Source: Datura wrightii (taxonomy: Eukaryota > Streptophyta > Magnoliopsida > Solanales > Solanaceae). Taken from it: DNA of 64,000 nucleotides. Positions 20,615 to 33,506 of this stretch are shown here, piece by piece. The notes below the pieces were generated by a model that searched no databases, was not told the origin of the DNA, and saw only the letters and a program-made list of their open reading frames with translations. Positions within the stretch are counted from its first letter, which is position 1; every line of letters starts with the position of its first letter. The stretch is from NCBI GenBank assembly GCA_035772735.1, contig JASDFA010000019.1, positions 71,524,001 through 71,588,000 of the forward strand, in the 5' to 3' direction. Position numbers and translations under genes: made by a program.

Positions 20615-21970
20615 ATACACATGTTAGAGAGTCTTATTACTACTCTTCTAGTCATGACCTGCAGGGGACTCTAGAAATTCATGTACTGTACCAGTGTGGT
20701 CCCCTCTCCCACTCGTATACTCATCTGGATACTCCCATCGAACACAAGACACTCAATCCATTTTTCTCGCCTGAATGCTCCCTTCGGGCACGAGCCTCTC
20801 ATCTTAGGCTAATGTTATCATGCTTAATCATTCTCAAAGAAATTAAACATAGCAGAGTTTGTTATTAATACATTCAGGAGTTTACAATCTACATCCCTCA
20901 CTCGAATAAATAACAGTTCATCAATCACTTCAATCACAATGCAAAAGGAACACACTTGACAATTAAACATAGTTTTATATTGGTTCGGTGACCACATCAT
21001 AACAATTTTACTTCAATAGTTTAATTCAACAGGAATTTCATCACAATAAGTAATGTCCATTGATCAATCATCGCATCATTATTTCAGATAGATACATGCT
21101 ATCATATAAAGTCTAATTCCTCTAAACCATAACCTAACTCAATTTTAGGGTAAGAGAAGTCAGCTACTCTGCAGGAGCCTTGTCCTTTCTCAAAGCTTTA
21201 GAACAACAACAATTACAGAGTAATTTTACTATTTACTCTTCAAATCAGGCTCTTGTGATGCGAATGAATTCATCACACTCTACTCATATATCGATCATTC
21301 CAACCCTACTCATGGAGTTCCCCTCCTTAAATCGTTACTAGGGATAATGATATTATTTTAACAAGTTACGGGTCCCAACTACCCTTCAATTATATACATG
21401 TATGCCTTACAATCCCCTAGGAATTGTTTATTACTCACTTTTAGACCTATAAATCAATGCCCATTAGTTCTCCCTTAATCAGCCCTAGTTTCACCATTCT
21501 AGGGTTTTTAATAAGAATTCACCATCAAGGGCCACCCTAGAATTCTAGGGTATTGAGGAATCTAACGGGGGAAGGAATTGGCTAAAGACTTACCTTTGGA
21601 AAGAAGTTCAACTACCCTGGAGGAGAAAATTGCTTTTAGACCTTCAACCTTTGTGTTTTGGAAATAATGGGGTATAATCCCAGAAATCCCACTTAAACGC
21701 GCTTTCTGATTTCCATCATCCGCTGCAGTGGACCTACTATTGCAGTCAGGAAGTAGCAATAGAAGATCCGACGGTTAATTCCAAGATCTATTACAGCGGG
21801 ACTCCGTCCGTCACCACGATCTCACTGCAGCTGAAATTCTACTTCTACAGCGGTCCCCCGAATCAGAAACTCCGCAAAATCATCAATTCAAACTAGCTCA
21901 CTCCACAACACTTCTCTAACTACTGTCTTACCTCGTAGAGTATTCTAGGTTTATTTTTCCTCGTAATGAC
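20615..21970 (-). repeat. Element D LTR, right piece (antisense, U3 half)
   Basis: Continuation of the antisense LTR interrupted by element A. The CTGCAGTGG/ACAGCGGGAC word cluster is at 21715-21855. The minus-strand TATA-like GCGTTTAAGTGGG lies immediately downstream in LTR orientation (about 21693-21705). The U3 end is estimated at the 'cctcgtaatgaca' near 21970, after which antisense pol sequence begins; no clear polypurine tract is visible, so the boundary is approximate. Confidence 0.55.
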
Positions 21971-22059
21971 ATATGGGTCATACATTAGATACTAATGAAG
22001 ACACCATTCATTCCAGAACGGTCTATAAAGGCAAGAAAGAGAATGTACTAGATTCCATA

Positions 22060-24420
22060 AACAATTGAGATATTTGATCCGCATATCGGCCTCGATCTCC
22101 CAAGTGGCTTCCACTATAGGACTATTCTTCCACTAGACCTTTACTGTCATAATTTCTTTTGATCTCAGCTAGCGGACCTCCCTAGAGGATATGGCCACCC
22201 GCTCCTCCTCATAGGAAAAATTCTCACCTAGTAATATGAAGTCCCATTTAATAATGTATGATCCATCCCCATGGTACATCTTCAACACAAAAGCATGGAA
22301 TGTCGGATGTACCCTAGACAACCCTAGCAATAACGGCAACTCATAAATTACTTCACCCATATGTCGGAGGTTCTCAAATAGTCCAATATACCTCGGGATA
22401 ATCTTGCCCCGCTTATCAAACCTCATTACCCCTTTCATTGGAGATACCTTAAGCAAGACTTGCTCTCCCTGCATAAATTACATATCTTTCACCTTCTTTT
22501 CTGCATACTATTTTTGTCTACATTGAACTTTCTCCAAATATTTATTTATCAAATAGGTTCCCCAGGGTCTCACCTCAAATGCATCAAACCACCCGATTGG
22601 AGACCTGCATTTCCTCCTGTAAAGAACTTTAAATGGTGCCATGCTGATGCTCGAGTGATAGCTATTACTATAAGAGAACTCTGCCAAGGGTAGGAATTTA
22701 TCCCAATGGACCCTAAAATCTATAACATAGGCCCTGAGCATGTCCTGTAATACTTGGATGGTCCTTTCTGACTGTCCGTCTGTTTGAGGATGAAAGGCTA
22801 TGCTCAAGTCCAAACTGGTGCCTAACTCTGCCTGCAAGGTCCTCTAGAGATGAGAGATGAACTGAGTACTCCTATCAGATACAATTGACACTGGCATCCC
22901 ATGCAACTGAATCAATTTCTTCACTTACAACTTGGCCAGCTTCTCAGCATTGTAAGTCACTTGGATAGGCAAGAAGTGAGCAGACTTGGTCAATCTGTCC
23001 ACAATGACCCAAATGGAGTCAAACTTCCCCAAAATCTTTGGAAGACCAACTATAAAAATCCATATCTATTCTCTCTCATTTCCACTCGGGAATAGGCATC
23101 CTCTGAAGTACTCCCTTAGGCTTTTGGTGCTTTTATTTCCCCTGGTGGCAGTTCAAGCACAAGGCGACATAGTCAACAATGTCTCTTTATTTTTCCCAAC
23201 TAATAGTGCCGCTTCAAGTCATGGTATATTTTGGTGACTTCAGGTTGAATGGAGGACCTTGAGTTATGAGCTTCTACTAGAAGAGTCTTCATAGCTCACC
23301 AATTTAGGGGACACATATATGCCCTTTTATCCTTAGAACCCGTTCGCCATCTAGCACCGCTTCCTTCGCTTCTCCCTGTAGAACCTTATCTCGCATCTTA
23401 CCTAACGTGTCATCCTTAAACTTTCATGCCTTTATTTACTCTAACAGTGATGACTTAGACTCCATGCTAGCTAGTATTCCACCTATTTCTGTTAAATAGA
23501 GCCTCATCAAACTATTTGCTAGTGTCTGAACTTCCTTAGCCATCGGTTGTTGGGTAGCTTCCAGACATGCTAAACTGCTACACTTACTACTTTCTGACTC
23601 AACGCATCTGCCACCACACTAGCCTTCCCTGGGTGATACAAGAAGGTGATGTCATAGTCCTTGATCAGTTTCATCCACCTCCTCTATCTCAAATTGAGAT
23701 CCTTCTGGGAAAACACATATTACAGGCTATGATGGTCTGTGAATACCTCGCAAAAAGCCTTATATAAATAGTGCCTCCAAATTTTTAGGGTGAACACCAC
23801 CGCTTCTAGATCCAGGTCATGCGTGGGGTAATTTTCTTATAAACCTTAACTGTCTTAAGGCATAAGCAATGACCTTCCCTTCCTGCATTAACACAATACC
23901 CAAATCAGATGATGAGGCATCACAATAAACAACAAAATCTTTACCTTTCATCGGTAATGCTAGGATAGGTGCCTTGGTCAGCAGGGTCTTGAGCTTCAGG
24001 AAACCCTCTTCATATTCATCCGACTATTGGAAAGGTATGTCCTTTTGAGTCAACCTAGTCAATACTAAGGCAACGAATGCAAAATCCTTCACAAATCGGT
24101 GGTAGTAGCAGGCCAGCCCCACAAAACTTCAAATCTCTGTCACATTAGTTGGCTTAGCTTAGTTTCTGACCGCCTCCACCTTTTGTGGGTCAACTTTTAT
24201 TCCATCTTTGGGGACCACATGCCCCAAAAAAGACACCGAGTCCAATCAAAACTCACACTTAGTAAATTGGTATACAATTGCTTCTCATTCAGCAACTCCA
24301 ACATGATTCTCATTCTTCTGCTTGGTCTTAGAGTACACCAAGATATGATCAACAAAAACAATTATGAATGAATCTAGATAGGATTTGAAGATACCATTCA
24401 TCAAACTCATGAACGCTGCT
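22060..24420 (-). pseudogene. pol: Element D pol relic (antisense integrase, RNase H, part of RT)
   Basis: Reading the minus strand from 24420 down, remnants appear in this order: reverse transcriptase around the APAAFMSLMNGIF block at the right edge, RNase H (about 23560-23960), the integrase zinc region (about 23100-23250), and the integrase core. The core is the best preserved: AFHPQTDGQSERTIQVLQD keeps the catalytic Glu (within 22508-22837), followed by NSYHSSISMAPF. The SH3-like C-terminal region LLKVSPMKGVMRFDKRGK is at 22169-22474, and a degraded chromodomain-like end at about 22060-22160. Many stops and frame changes. The element is truncated at 24420 inside RT; gag and protease are absent because B1's LTR sequence starts there. 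Confidence 0.8.
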
Positions 24421-26234
24421 GGGCAGTGTGGACCACGGATGGTGACCATGAGTCATGGTCACCCACCACAATTCGTGGTGTCCCAAGGTGAATTATGGCA
24501 GTGTACCTCATGACTCGAGGCCACGAGTCGTGGTCCCTAGCGATGAGTCGTCCAGTCCATCGTAGGGACTAGCAGCAACAAAATTTTGTGATTTATGTAA
24601 GGGCTTTTCCGTAATTCCTAAGTTCTAGGGTCCTATACTACGTCGTTTTAACATTAGAAAGGGTGTTTTAAGAGGGAATAGACTAGCCTAAGTCCTCATT
24701 CATGCATGCAAAGGTTTGGGAAGGTGATAGATGTGTGATCTAGGTGATTTCAAGGTGTTCTTCATCAATTTCCTCTTGGGCAGTCTCGAGAAGTTAAGCA
24801 CTAGCTATTCTCAGGTATGTAAGGCTACTAATGGGTGATTTCTTTCACACCCATGCCAATTCTCTACGATTTCATGAAAATTCTATCAAAATTTATAGGG
24901 TTTTGAAGTAGATTATATAAAAGCTAGTGATTGTTAATGGGCTTTGTGATTTTTGAATCTTATCATACTCTAAGGGTTTTGATCAATTCCTATAGTTTAA
25001 ATTATTTATAATTGTTATCGATTTCTATTCCTTTTGAATTTAGTATAATTATGCATAACTTATGATGAATTGATTTATGATCTACCTTCCTATAATGATA
25101 TTTACAAGCCCAACATGAATTATAATTTAAACCATGGATTTTATCAATTACCCATCATGACTTTGTGAATTTCAAACTATATGCATGATTTAAAAGTACG
25201 TAGAAACTTTATGATTCATGAACCATGTTTTGGCCGACTCACCGGCCCTATGTCATGGCTAGTTCACGTATGTACAATTATGTTTACGATTATCATGATT
25301 TAATTAGCCCATGAACTCATGTATGTTTATACTATGAGCACTACATATGTTTTCGGAGTAGTATCAAACACCGAGTAGACCCTATAAACTACGTGCAACC
25401 ATAGGTATGTTGGGACGTCTTATGGGACTGTCCCCAGCCCAAGTGACCCTTTTCATGGTGACTTCATACATTCATGGTCCCACCCTTGGAAAGGTATGGA
25501 CACCCTCCCGACAAGGGTTACACCTCGGGCTTCATGTGTGCTAATATGGGGTATGTCGGTTAAGAGAATCTACCACTATTCCTCATGATTTATGCATGTT
25601 TATGATTATGTATATGGGATCAAGTCATGTTAAATAAGGCTTTTCTCTTACGATTATGATTACGATTATATTCCGAATGATTTGAAAACCTTGAGCCTTG
25701 TGTTATGGTACGATATTTATGACATGAGCATGATGTCCTACTCTTATGATGAGATTTCTATATTTTAAATGTCCGTTTACTTACCTTGCATACTCAGTAC
25801 ATTCTAAGTACTAACCGCATACTTCCTATGCTATATCATTTCATGATATAGAACCCGACTCTCAGGTTTACCCTCCTTAGTAGTGCTTCAGAGATTGCTA
25901 CTAGTGTACTTGGTGAGTCCTCATGTTCGAGGGCCATATTTTTAGACTCTATGCTTTTATTTTAGTTTCAAAATTGTTGGGTTAGTTGGGGAGTTGTCCC
26001 ATCAACCCTTATTTCATGATTAGAGGCATTTCAGACTATAAGTTGTATTCAGCCTTCATGTATGGTTTGTGTATTGTCCTTTCTCTGGGTTTATGACATG
26101 TTTACACTTTCTTATGTTAAGTCTTCTACTTATGTGTTTGAATTAGTTGTACGATCATGCCATGGGTTGACTTGGGGTCTCTTGGGGCTCCTCTCCCCGT
26201 ATCTACGATCCGGGTGTACGTTTGGGTCATTACA
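24421..26234 (+). repeat. Element B1 5' LTR (5'-truncated)
   Basis: It starts abruptly inside the U3 word array (GACCATGAGTCATGGTC at 24444-24460; CCACGAGTCGTGG at 24521-24533) and ends GGGTCATTACA before the primer binding site. It matches 54037-55869 more closely than the B2 LTRs, for example in the 'gtgatctaggtgatttcaag' segment. Stem-loop II, with both arms changed (CTATATCAT/ATGATATAG), is at 25831-25851. Confidence 0.85.
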
Positions 26235-26238
26235 AACT

Positions 26239-26251
26239 TGGCATCAGAGCC
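26239..26251 (+). other. Primer binding site, element B1
   Basis: TGGCATCAGAGCC, one transition away from TGGTATCAGAGCC, 4 bp after the LTR end. Confidence 0.85.
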
Positions 26252-26441
26252 AAAGGTTTGAAGTGTCCTAGGGTTTCTGAAAGTCGCGTTAGGTAGAGTC
26301 TTTTTTATAGGTGCGAAGCGCACTACACTTATGACGAAGAGGCTACTAGATATTTAGGAAATGTTCCCTTCTTTCATGATCTATGTCGTGTGATGAAAGT
26401 CCTCTACCCTTCTAATTTGTGTTCTCCATGTTTGCATCATC

Positions 26442-29400
26442 ATGCCTCCACACCGAGTGAACACTAGAAGAAATTGTAATGGTAATGATCATGAGGGTGC
26501 CAATGGTGAGGAGCATCAGCCAGCCGCACCCATTTTTGAGGAGCACAAACCAGAGCCAGCGGCTCATGCTGAGTTTAGGGCAGCGATTCAAATGCTAGCA
26601 CAGGCCATGACGGCCCAGGTTCAGAATTAGATAGTGGTGCATTATCCTCAAGATGGGAATGCGGTGGCATTTAGGGTGAGGGATTTCTTGAGGATGAGCC
26701 CTCCTGAGTTCACGGGGTTGAGGGTGGACGAGGACCCACATGATTTCATCGAGGAGATTCTGAAGATCACCCAAGTTATGGGGGTGAACAATGGGGAGTG
26801 TGTTGACTTGACCTCCTATTAGCTAAAGGGGGTGGCTCATATATGATTTAAGTAGTGGAGAGATGCCAGGGTAGTGGGTGCAGGCTCGATATGTTTGGAA
26901 GAGTTCCATGACATTTTTGGATCGGTTCTTCACTCAGGAGATGAGGGAGCTCAAGGCCGCCGAGTTTGTTAATTTGAAGCAGGGTAACATGTCCATTCAG
27001 AAGTACGCATTAATTTCACTCGATTATCTAAGTATGCTCCAGAGTTGGTGGCAGACTAGAGGGCTCGGGTGAGTTGTTTCGTGCATGGGGTGGTATATTA
27101 TTTGGACAAAGATTGCATGATCACTGTGCTACATCGAGATATCAACTTTCCCCACGTCGTATTTCATGCTCAGTAGATGGATTTGATCTATAGAAGTAGA
27201 GGGAGGACAAGAGGGCCAAGACCGATAGATATAGGGTTTCTCAGGTTAGGTTAGGGGGTTGACAACATTAAAGTCCCAACACAGGTTTATCGCTCCAGCT
27301 CCATCATCAACCAGCACACCATCTAGGTTCAGAGGAGATCAGAGGAGCGGGGCTTCAGGATCAAGGGATCAGGGTAACTTTCCAACTTGTGTGAAGTGTG
27401 GCAATAATCATCCTGGGAGGTGCTTAGTTGGCTCAGATGCGTGTTTCGGGCATGGCAAACCCGAGCACAAACTTAGGGATTGCCCCTCAGCTAGGTCAGG
27501 GTTGGTGGGGACCGTGTGACAACAACCAGTTCTGCCGCTCCAGCAGCACGATCCCATCAACAGGGTGCCTCCACTAGTTCAGCAAGCGGTTAACACCAAA
27601 ACAGGTTTTATGCTCTAGTACCCTGCCAGGAATAGGAGGCTTCTCTAGATGTGGTCACTGGTATATTGCAAGTCTTCCGTATTGATGCTTATGCCTTGTT
27701 AGATCCAGGAGTTACTTTGTCTTTCGTGACCCCTTATATTGCTTGTGATTTTGGAGTTAGCCCTGAAATTCTGTTGGAACCGTTCTCCGTCTCTACCCCA
27801 GTCAGTGAATCAGTTGTAGCTAGGCGGGAGGCTGCCCCATCACAGTGTTGCATAAGGTTACCTCCGCAGACTTAGTAGAGTTGGCCATAAATGAATTTGA
27901 TATCATTTTGGGTATGGATTGGTTGTTTGCATGTTATGATTTGATTAATTGTAGAACCCGGTCAGTGGAGTTCAAGTTTCTGGGTGAGCTAGCCTTAGGC
28001 TGGAAGGGAAATTCAGCTGTACCAGCCGGTCGATTTATTTCATGTCTTAAGGCTAGGAAAATGATTTCTAAGGGATACATGTATCACCTAGTTAGCATTA
28101 AGGATGTTGAGTTCGAGACCCCGACTATCCAGTCAGTTCCGGTGGTATGTGAGTATCCAGAGGTTTTTCCCGATGATTTGCTAGGTGTTCCTCTTGAGTG
28201 AGAAATTAATTTAGGTATTGATCTTCTACCCGATACACAAGCTATCTCTATTCCTTCATACAGGATGGCTCCATCTGAGATAAAGGAGTTGAAGGATCAC
28301 TTGAAGGACTTATTGGATAAGGGTTTCATTAGACCGAGCAAGTCTCCATGGGGTGCACCGGTTCTCTTTGTCCGAAAGAAGGATGGGTCCCTTCGCATGT
28401 GTATTGATTACCGACAATTGAACAAGGTCACTGTCAATAATAGGTACCCCTTACCCAGGATCGATGACTTATTTGATCAGCTTCAGGGTGCCAGATGCTT
28501 CTGAATGATAGATCTTAGGTTCGGGTATCACCAGCTCAGGGTTCGGGAGAGTGACATCCCAAAAACTGCTTTCAAGACTCGGTATGGTCACTACGAATTT
28601 GTTGTTATGTCTTTTGGACTAACCAATGCCCCTGCAGCTTTCATGTACTTGATGAACCAGGTGTTCAAGCAATATCTAGACATGCTCATGTTCTTGTTCA
28701 TCGATGATATCCTTATATACTCTCGGAGTGAGGAGGAGCATGCGCTCACTTGAGAGTAGTGCTTCAGACCCTCAAGGATCACCAGTTGTATGCAAAGTTC
28801 AACAATTGTGAATTTTGGTTGGACTTTGTGGCATTTTTAGGCCATGTGGTATCGAGTGAGGGCATAAAGGTAGATTCTCAGAAGATTGAAGCAGTAAAGC
28901 ATTGGACCAAACTGGTGAATCCTTCAGAGATTTAGAGTTTCTTGGGCCTAGCAGGCTACTTGAGGTTAGTTGAGGGATTTTCATCAATTACAGCACCATT
29001 GACCAGGTTGAATTAGAAAATGGTAAAGTTCCAATGGTTGGAGGCTTGTGAGAAATGCTTCCAAAAGTTGAAGACTCGACTCACTTTAGCACCAGTGCTG
29101 ACCCAACCTGAGGGTACCAATGGTTTTGTAGTATATTATGATGCTTAGAGAATCGGACTTGGGTGTGTCTTGATGCATCATGGGAAAGTGATAGTGTATG
29201 CCTCAAAATAGTTGAAATTCCATGAGAAGAATTACCCGATCCATGATCTTGAGTTGGCCACGGTGGTGTTTGCATTGAAGATAGGGCGACGCTACTAGTA
29301 TGGGGTCACGTGGATGTATTTACAGACCATAAGAGCTTGCAATATGTGTTTACACAGATAGATCTCAATCTTCGACAAAGGAGGTGGTTGGAGATACTTA

Positions 29401-31050
29401 AGGACTACGACATGAGTGTTCTTTACCACCCAGGTAAGGCTAATGTGGTAGTGGGTGCACTTAATAGGCTCTCTATGGAGAGTGTGTCCCATGTGGGGGA
29501 GGGAAAGAAGGAGTTGGTGAAAGATGTCCATCGACTTGCAAGGTTGGGAGTTAGATTGGTTGACTAGATCGATGGTGGCATTGTGGTGCAAAACGGATCC
29601 GAATCGTCCTTGGTAACCGATGTGAAGGATAGACAAGATGAAGATTCAATGTTGGTAAAGCTGAAAGAAGCTGTCCGGAGTCAGAAGGTGGAGGTTTACT
29701 CCTAAGGGGGAGATGGTGTGTTGCGGTACTAGGGTCATCTGTGTGTTCCGGACATAGATGATTTGAGGGATCGGATATTGCATGAGGCGCATGGATCCAG
29801 GTATTCTATCCATCCGGGTGCCAAAAAAATGTATCATGATTTGCGAGAAATATATTGGTGGAGCGACATGAAGAGAGATATTGCAGAATTTGTAGCCAAG
29901 TGCCCGAACTATCAGAAAGTGAAGGTCGAGCATCAAAGGCTGGGAGGCGTACTTTAGGATATTAGCATTCCTACTTGGAAGTGGGAAGAGATCAATATGG
30001 TCTTCATAACTGGGTTTCCCCGTACTCGCCGGCAACATAACTCTATTTGGGTGGTGGTCGACAGGTTTACCAAGGCAGCACATTTCTTGCCAGTGCGAAC
30101 CACAAATTCAGCGGATGATTATCCCAAATTGTATATTCGGGAGTTGGTTTGACTTCTTGGAGTGCCCTTGTCTATTATTTCAGACTGAGGTACTCAGTTT
30201 ACCTCCTAGTTTTGGCGGTCTTTCAGAAGGGGCTTGGGACTCGAGTTAAGCTCAGCACACCCTTTAATCCGCAAATAGATGGCCAAGCCGAACGACAATC
30301 CAGACTCTTGAGGGCATGTTGAGAGCATGTGTGATGGATTTCAAGGGTAGCTAGGATGATCATTTTCCTTTGATTGAGTTTTCTTATAATAACAGCTATC
30401 ACTCTAGTATCCAGATGGCACCGTTCGAGGCTCTTTATGGGAGATGGTGTAGATCGCCCATTGGATGGTTTGAGGTTGGTGAGGCAGCCATGATAGGACC
30501 TGATTCGGTTCATGAGGCCATGGTAAAGGTTCAATTGATAAAGGACTGGTTGAAAAACGCTCAGAGTTGTCAAAAATCATATGCCGATGTGAGGAGAAGA
30601 GATTTGGAGTTTGAGGTAGAAGATTTGGTATTCCTAAAGGTATCTCCCATGAAGGGAGTCACGCGGTTCGAAAAGAAAGGGAAACTCGATCCCCGCTATG
30701 TTGGTCTTACCCGGTTGTGAGAAGGGTTGGTGAGGTAGCTTATGAGTTGGACTTGCCATCAGAGTTATCTTCAGTTCATCCCATCTTTCATGTATCGCTC
30801 TTGAATAAGTGCTTGGGTTATCAAGCTTTAGTAGTCCCGGTGGAAAGTGTTAGTGTGGGAGATAGCCTCAGTTATGACGAAATTCTAGTGGCAATCTTGG
30901 ATCATTAGGATTGGAGGATGAGGAACCAAGAAGTAGCTCCAGTAAAGGTGTTGGAGAAATCATCATGTTGAGGGAGCTACGTGGGAAGCCAAAGCGGATA
31001 TGATGGCTAAATACCCTCACCTGTTCCCTACCGGCTCAGTTTCAATTTGA
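26442..31050 (+). pseudogene. Element B1 gag-pol relic
   Basis: The ATG at 26442 (MPPHRVNTRRN) matches the B2 start at 33507. In order: gag core (FTGLRVDEDPHDFIEEI near 26710; VNLKQGNMSIQKY near 26970); a knuckle region CVKCGNNHPGRC (about 27390) and a decayed second knuckle; protease YALLDPGVTLSFVTPY (about 27690); RT from 28265 with SLRMCIDYRQLNKVT and LFIDDILIYSRS (about 28695); and RNase H with FTDHKSLQYVF (29310 on). Integrase follows, with a CPNYQKVKVEHQ zinc remnant (about 29900); its first catalytic Asp is Val (MVFITGFP). The SH3-like KVSPMKGVTRFEKKGKL and a chromodomain-like end follow, closing with a stop at 31048-31050. More than a dozen stops and frameshifts are visible, so it is more decayed than A or C. 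Confidence 0.88.
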
Positions 31051-31208
31051 AGTATCAGTTTTGCCCTAATTCTCTAATCAGTTTCCATGTTTAGCTCATG
31101 TGTGCAAGTTTGATTTATGATATGATAGATGTATGTGACGTCTAAATTCAGTTCAGCTATGTTGTTCTTTTCGAAGGTAGTCATTCCACCACTCTTCAAT
31201 TTAAATAA

Positions 31209-31213
31209 TCAGT
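31209..31213 (+). repeat. Target site duplication of B2, left copy (TCAGT)
   Basis: Immediately before the TGTTATACC terminus; repeated at 50985-50989. Confidence 0.9.
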
Positions 31214-33298
31214 TGTTATACCCTGGGAACCCAAGGATTAGACCGGAAGTAAAAATGGAGAAAATTGGAAATTTGTACTAGGTAACAGAATGACCCATAA
31301 GGTGGGTCGTGAGGGGTGACCACGAGTCATGGAGTGACTCGTGGTCATGCAAGGCACGACGAAGTTTTGGGGTGACACCACAATCATGACCACGAGTCAT
31401 GGTCAGGCCACACGACTCGTTAGGTCTCCCGTGGACTAGGCGGACCAGCTGGCAAAAGGGGAAGGGAAGTGAAGACCACGGGTGGTGACCACAAGTCGTG
31501 GTCAGCAACCACGATTCGTGGGGTCCCCTAGGTAGTTTGGGGCAGTGAGCATGACGGATCCTAGCCACGAGTCGTGCCCCTTGGCAACGACTCGTGAGGT
31601 CCCTCATTAGGGGGCCCTGGCAGTGTTTTTTCTGCATTTTAATAAGGGAGTTTTCATAATTTCTAAGTTCCTAAGGCCTAAACTACGTCGTTATAAACTC
31701 TAAATGGGGGTTTTTAGGGGGGATTAGCTCATGTTAGGCCTCATTCATGCATGCAAGAGTTTAGGGAGGAGGATAGAAGGTGATTCAAGGTATTCTTCTC
31801 CAATTCCTCACAATTCCACCTTGGGCTTTCAAGGGAGATTAAGAATCAGTGTTTCCAGGTATGTAAGGTCATCAATGGGTGGTTCCTTCCACACCCATGC
31901 CCCTACTCTACGATTTTACTTACTAATTACCAATATCTCGTAGGGCTTTGTAATCAATTTGTATAAAATTAAATGATTTAATTATGGGTCTTGTGATTTT
32001 AAAATATTATCATAATCTACTAATTTTGATCATCTTTTGAGATTTAAATTGATTTTAATACTGCTGATTCTGAATTTCTAAACAATTAAGCTTGATTATG
32101 CATGCCCCATGATGAATCGATTTATGACCCATTGATCCATCGGTGTTTTGATAAGCCTAACATGAATCATGAATTTATTATGTTATTTATTGAACTTATG
32201 AATTTAAAGCTATATGCACGATCTACAAGTATGTATGAATTTTATCAATCATTAATTATGTTTTTGGCCGACCACGGGCCTCAAGTCATGGCTAGTTCAC
32301 GTATGTTCAAGCTTTTTTATGATTATCATGATTTAACTAGCCCATGAACTCATGTATTTATTATTATGGGCACTATATGTTTTGGGAGTAGTACCGAACA
32401 CTGAGTAGGTTCCGGGATCACGATTAAGCCCTGAACCTCATGAACTATGTGCCACCATAGGTATGTTGGGGACCCTTTCATGTTTGTCCCTAGCCCAAAT
32501 GGCACTTTTCATGTGTGATCACGCCCTTCATGGTTCCTACCCTTGGCAAGGTATGAACACCCTCCTGGCTAGGGTTACAAGTCGGGTTTCATGTGTGCTC
32601 ATGTGAGGTATGTCGGTTAAGAGAATCTCCCACTGTTCCTCATGGTTTATGCATTTTATGATTATGTATGTTGGCTCAAGTCATGTTAAGTAAATTGCTT
32701 CTATTATGACTATGATTATGTTATGTTACGAATATTTTAAAGACCTTGAGCCATATGATATGTTATTATGATTTACGATACGAGCATGGCGTCCTACTCT
32801 TATGATCATTTATGAATTTCATATATGTTTTAAATGTTCGTTTTATTTACCTTGCATAATCAGTACAATCCACGTACTGACCGTATACTTTCTATGCTGT
32901 ATCGTCTTATGATACAGGTCCCGGTTCTCAAGCTCATCCTCACCCGTAGCTAGTTCAGCCTTTCTCTCAGCGTACTTGGTGAGTCCTCATGTTTTGAGGG
33001 ATGCATGTTTACACTCTATGTTATGTTTTTCGGTTTCTAGATATTGGATTAGTTGGGGAGTATTTCCATCAATCTGCCTTTCATGTTTAGAGGCTTATCA
33101 GACTACATGTTGTTTTCGCCGTATTGTATAAGTCTAGTATTGATTTTCCCTTATGCTATGCTGTGACTATGTTCTATATGTTGAGTCTTCTGCTCATGTG
33201 ATTAAATTAGATGTATGCTCAATCCATGGGTCGACTTGGGGTCTCTCGGGGCTCCTTGTCCCGTGTCTACGATCTGGGTGTACGTTTTGGTTGTGACA
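31214..33298 (+). repeat. Element B2 5' LTR
   Basis: About 2085 bp, TGTTATACCCTGG to GGTTGTGACA. The U3 array of CACGAGTCATGG/CACGACTCGT words is at 31290-31610. Stem-loop I, CAGTAC/GTACTG with a 7-nt loop, is at 32861-32879. Stem-loop II, CTGTATCGT/ATGATACAG, is at 32897-32917. Confidence 0.92.
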
Positions 33299-33302
33299 AA
33301 CT

Positions 33303-33315
33303 TGGTATCAGAGCC
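33303..33315 (+). other. Primer binding site, element B2
   Basis: TGGTATCAGAGCC, exact initiator-Met-type site, 4 bp after the LTR. Confidence 0.92.
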
Positions 33316-33506
33316 ATAGGTTTTGAAGTGTCCTAGGGAGTCTAAAAGCCGCGTTAAGTAGAGTCTTTTTCATGGGTGTGAAGCGTGCCACACTTATGAA
33401 GAAGAGGCTATGAGAAGTTTAGGAAATGTTCCCTTCTTTCATGCTCTATGTCATGCGATGAACGTCCTTTACTCCTCTAATTCATGCTATTCGCGTTTGA
33501 AGAATC

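Noticed and set aside
24421..33298. LTR-internal-LTR-internal-LTR arrangement as a tandem element sharing a central LTR
   Set aside because: The TCAGT duplication around B2 and the continuation of B1's tail at 50990 show nested insertion, not recombination between tandem copies.
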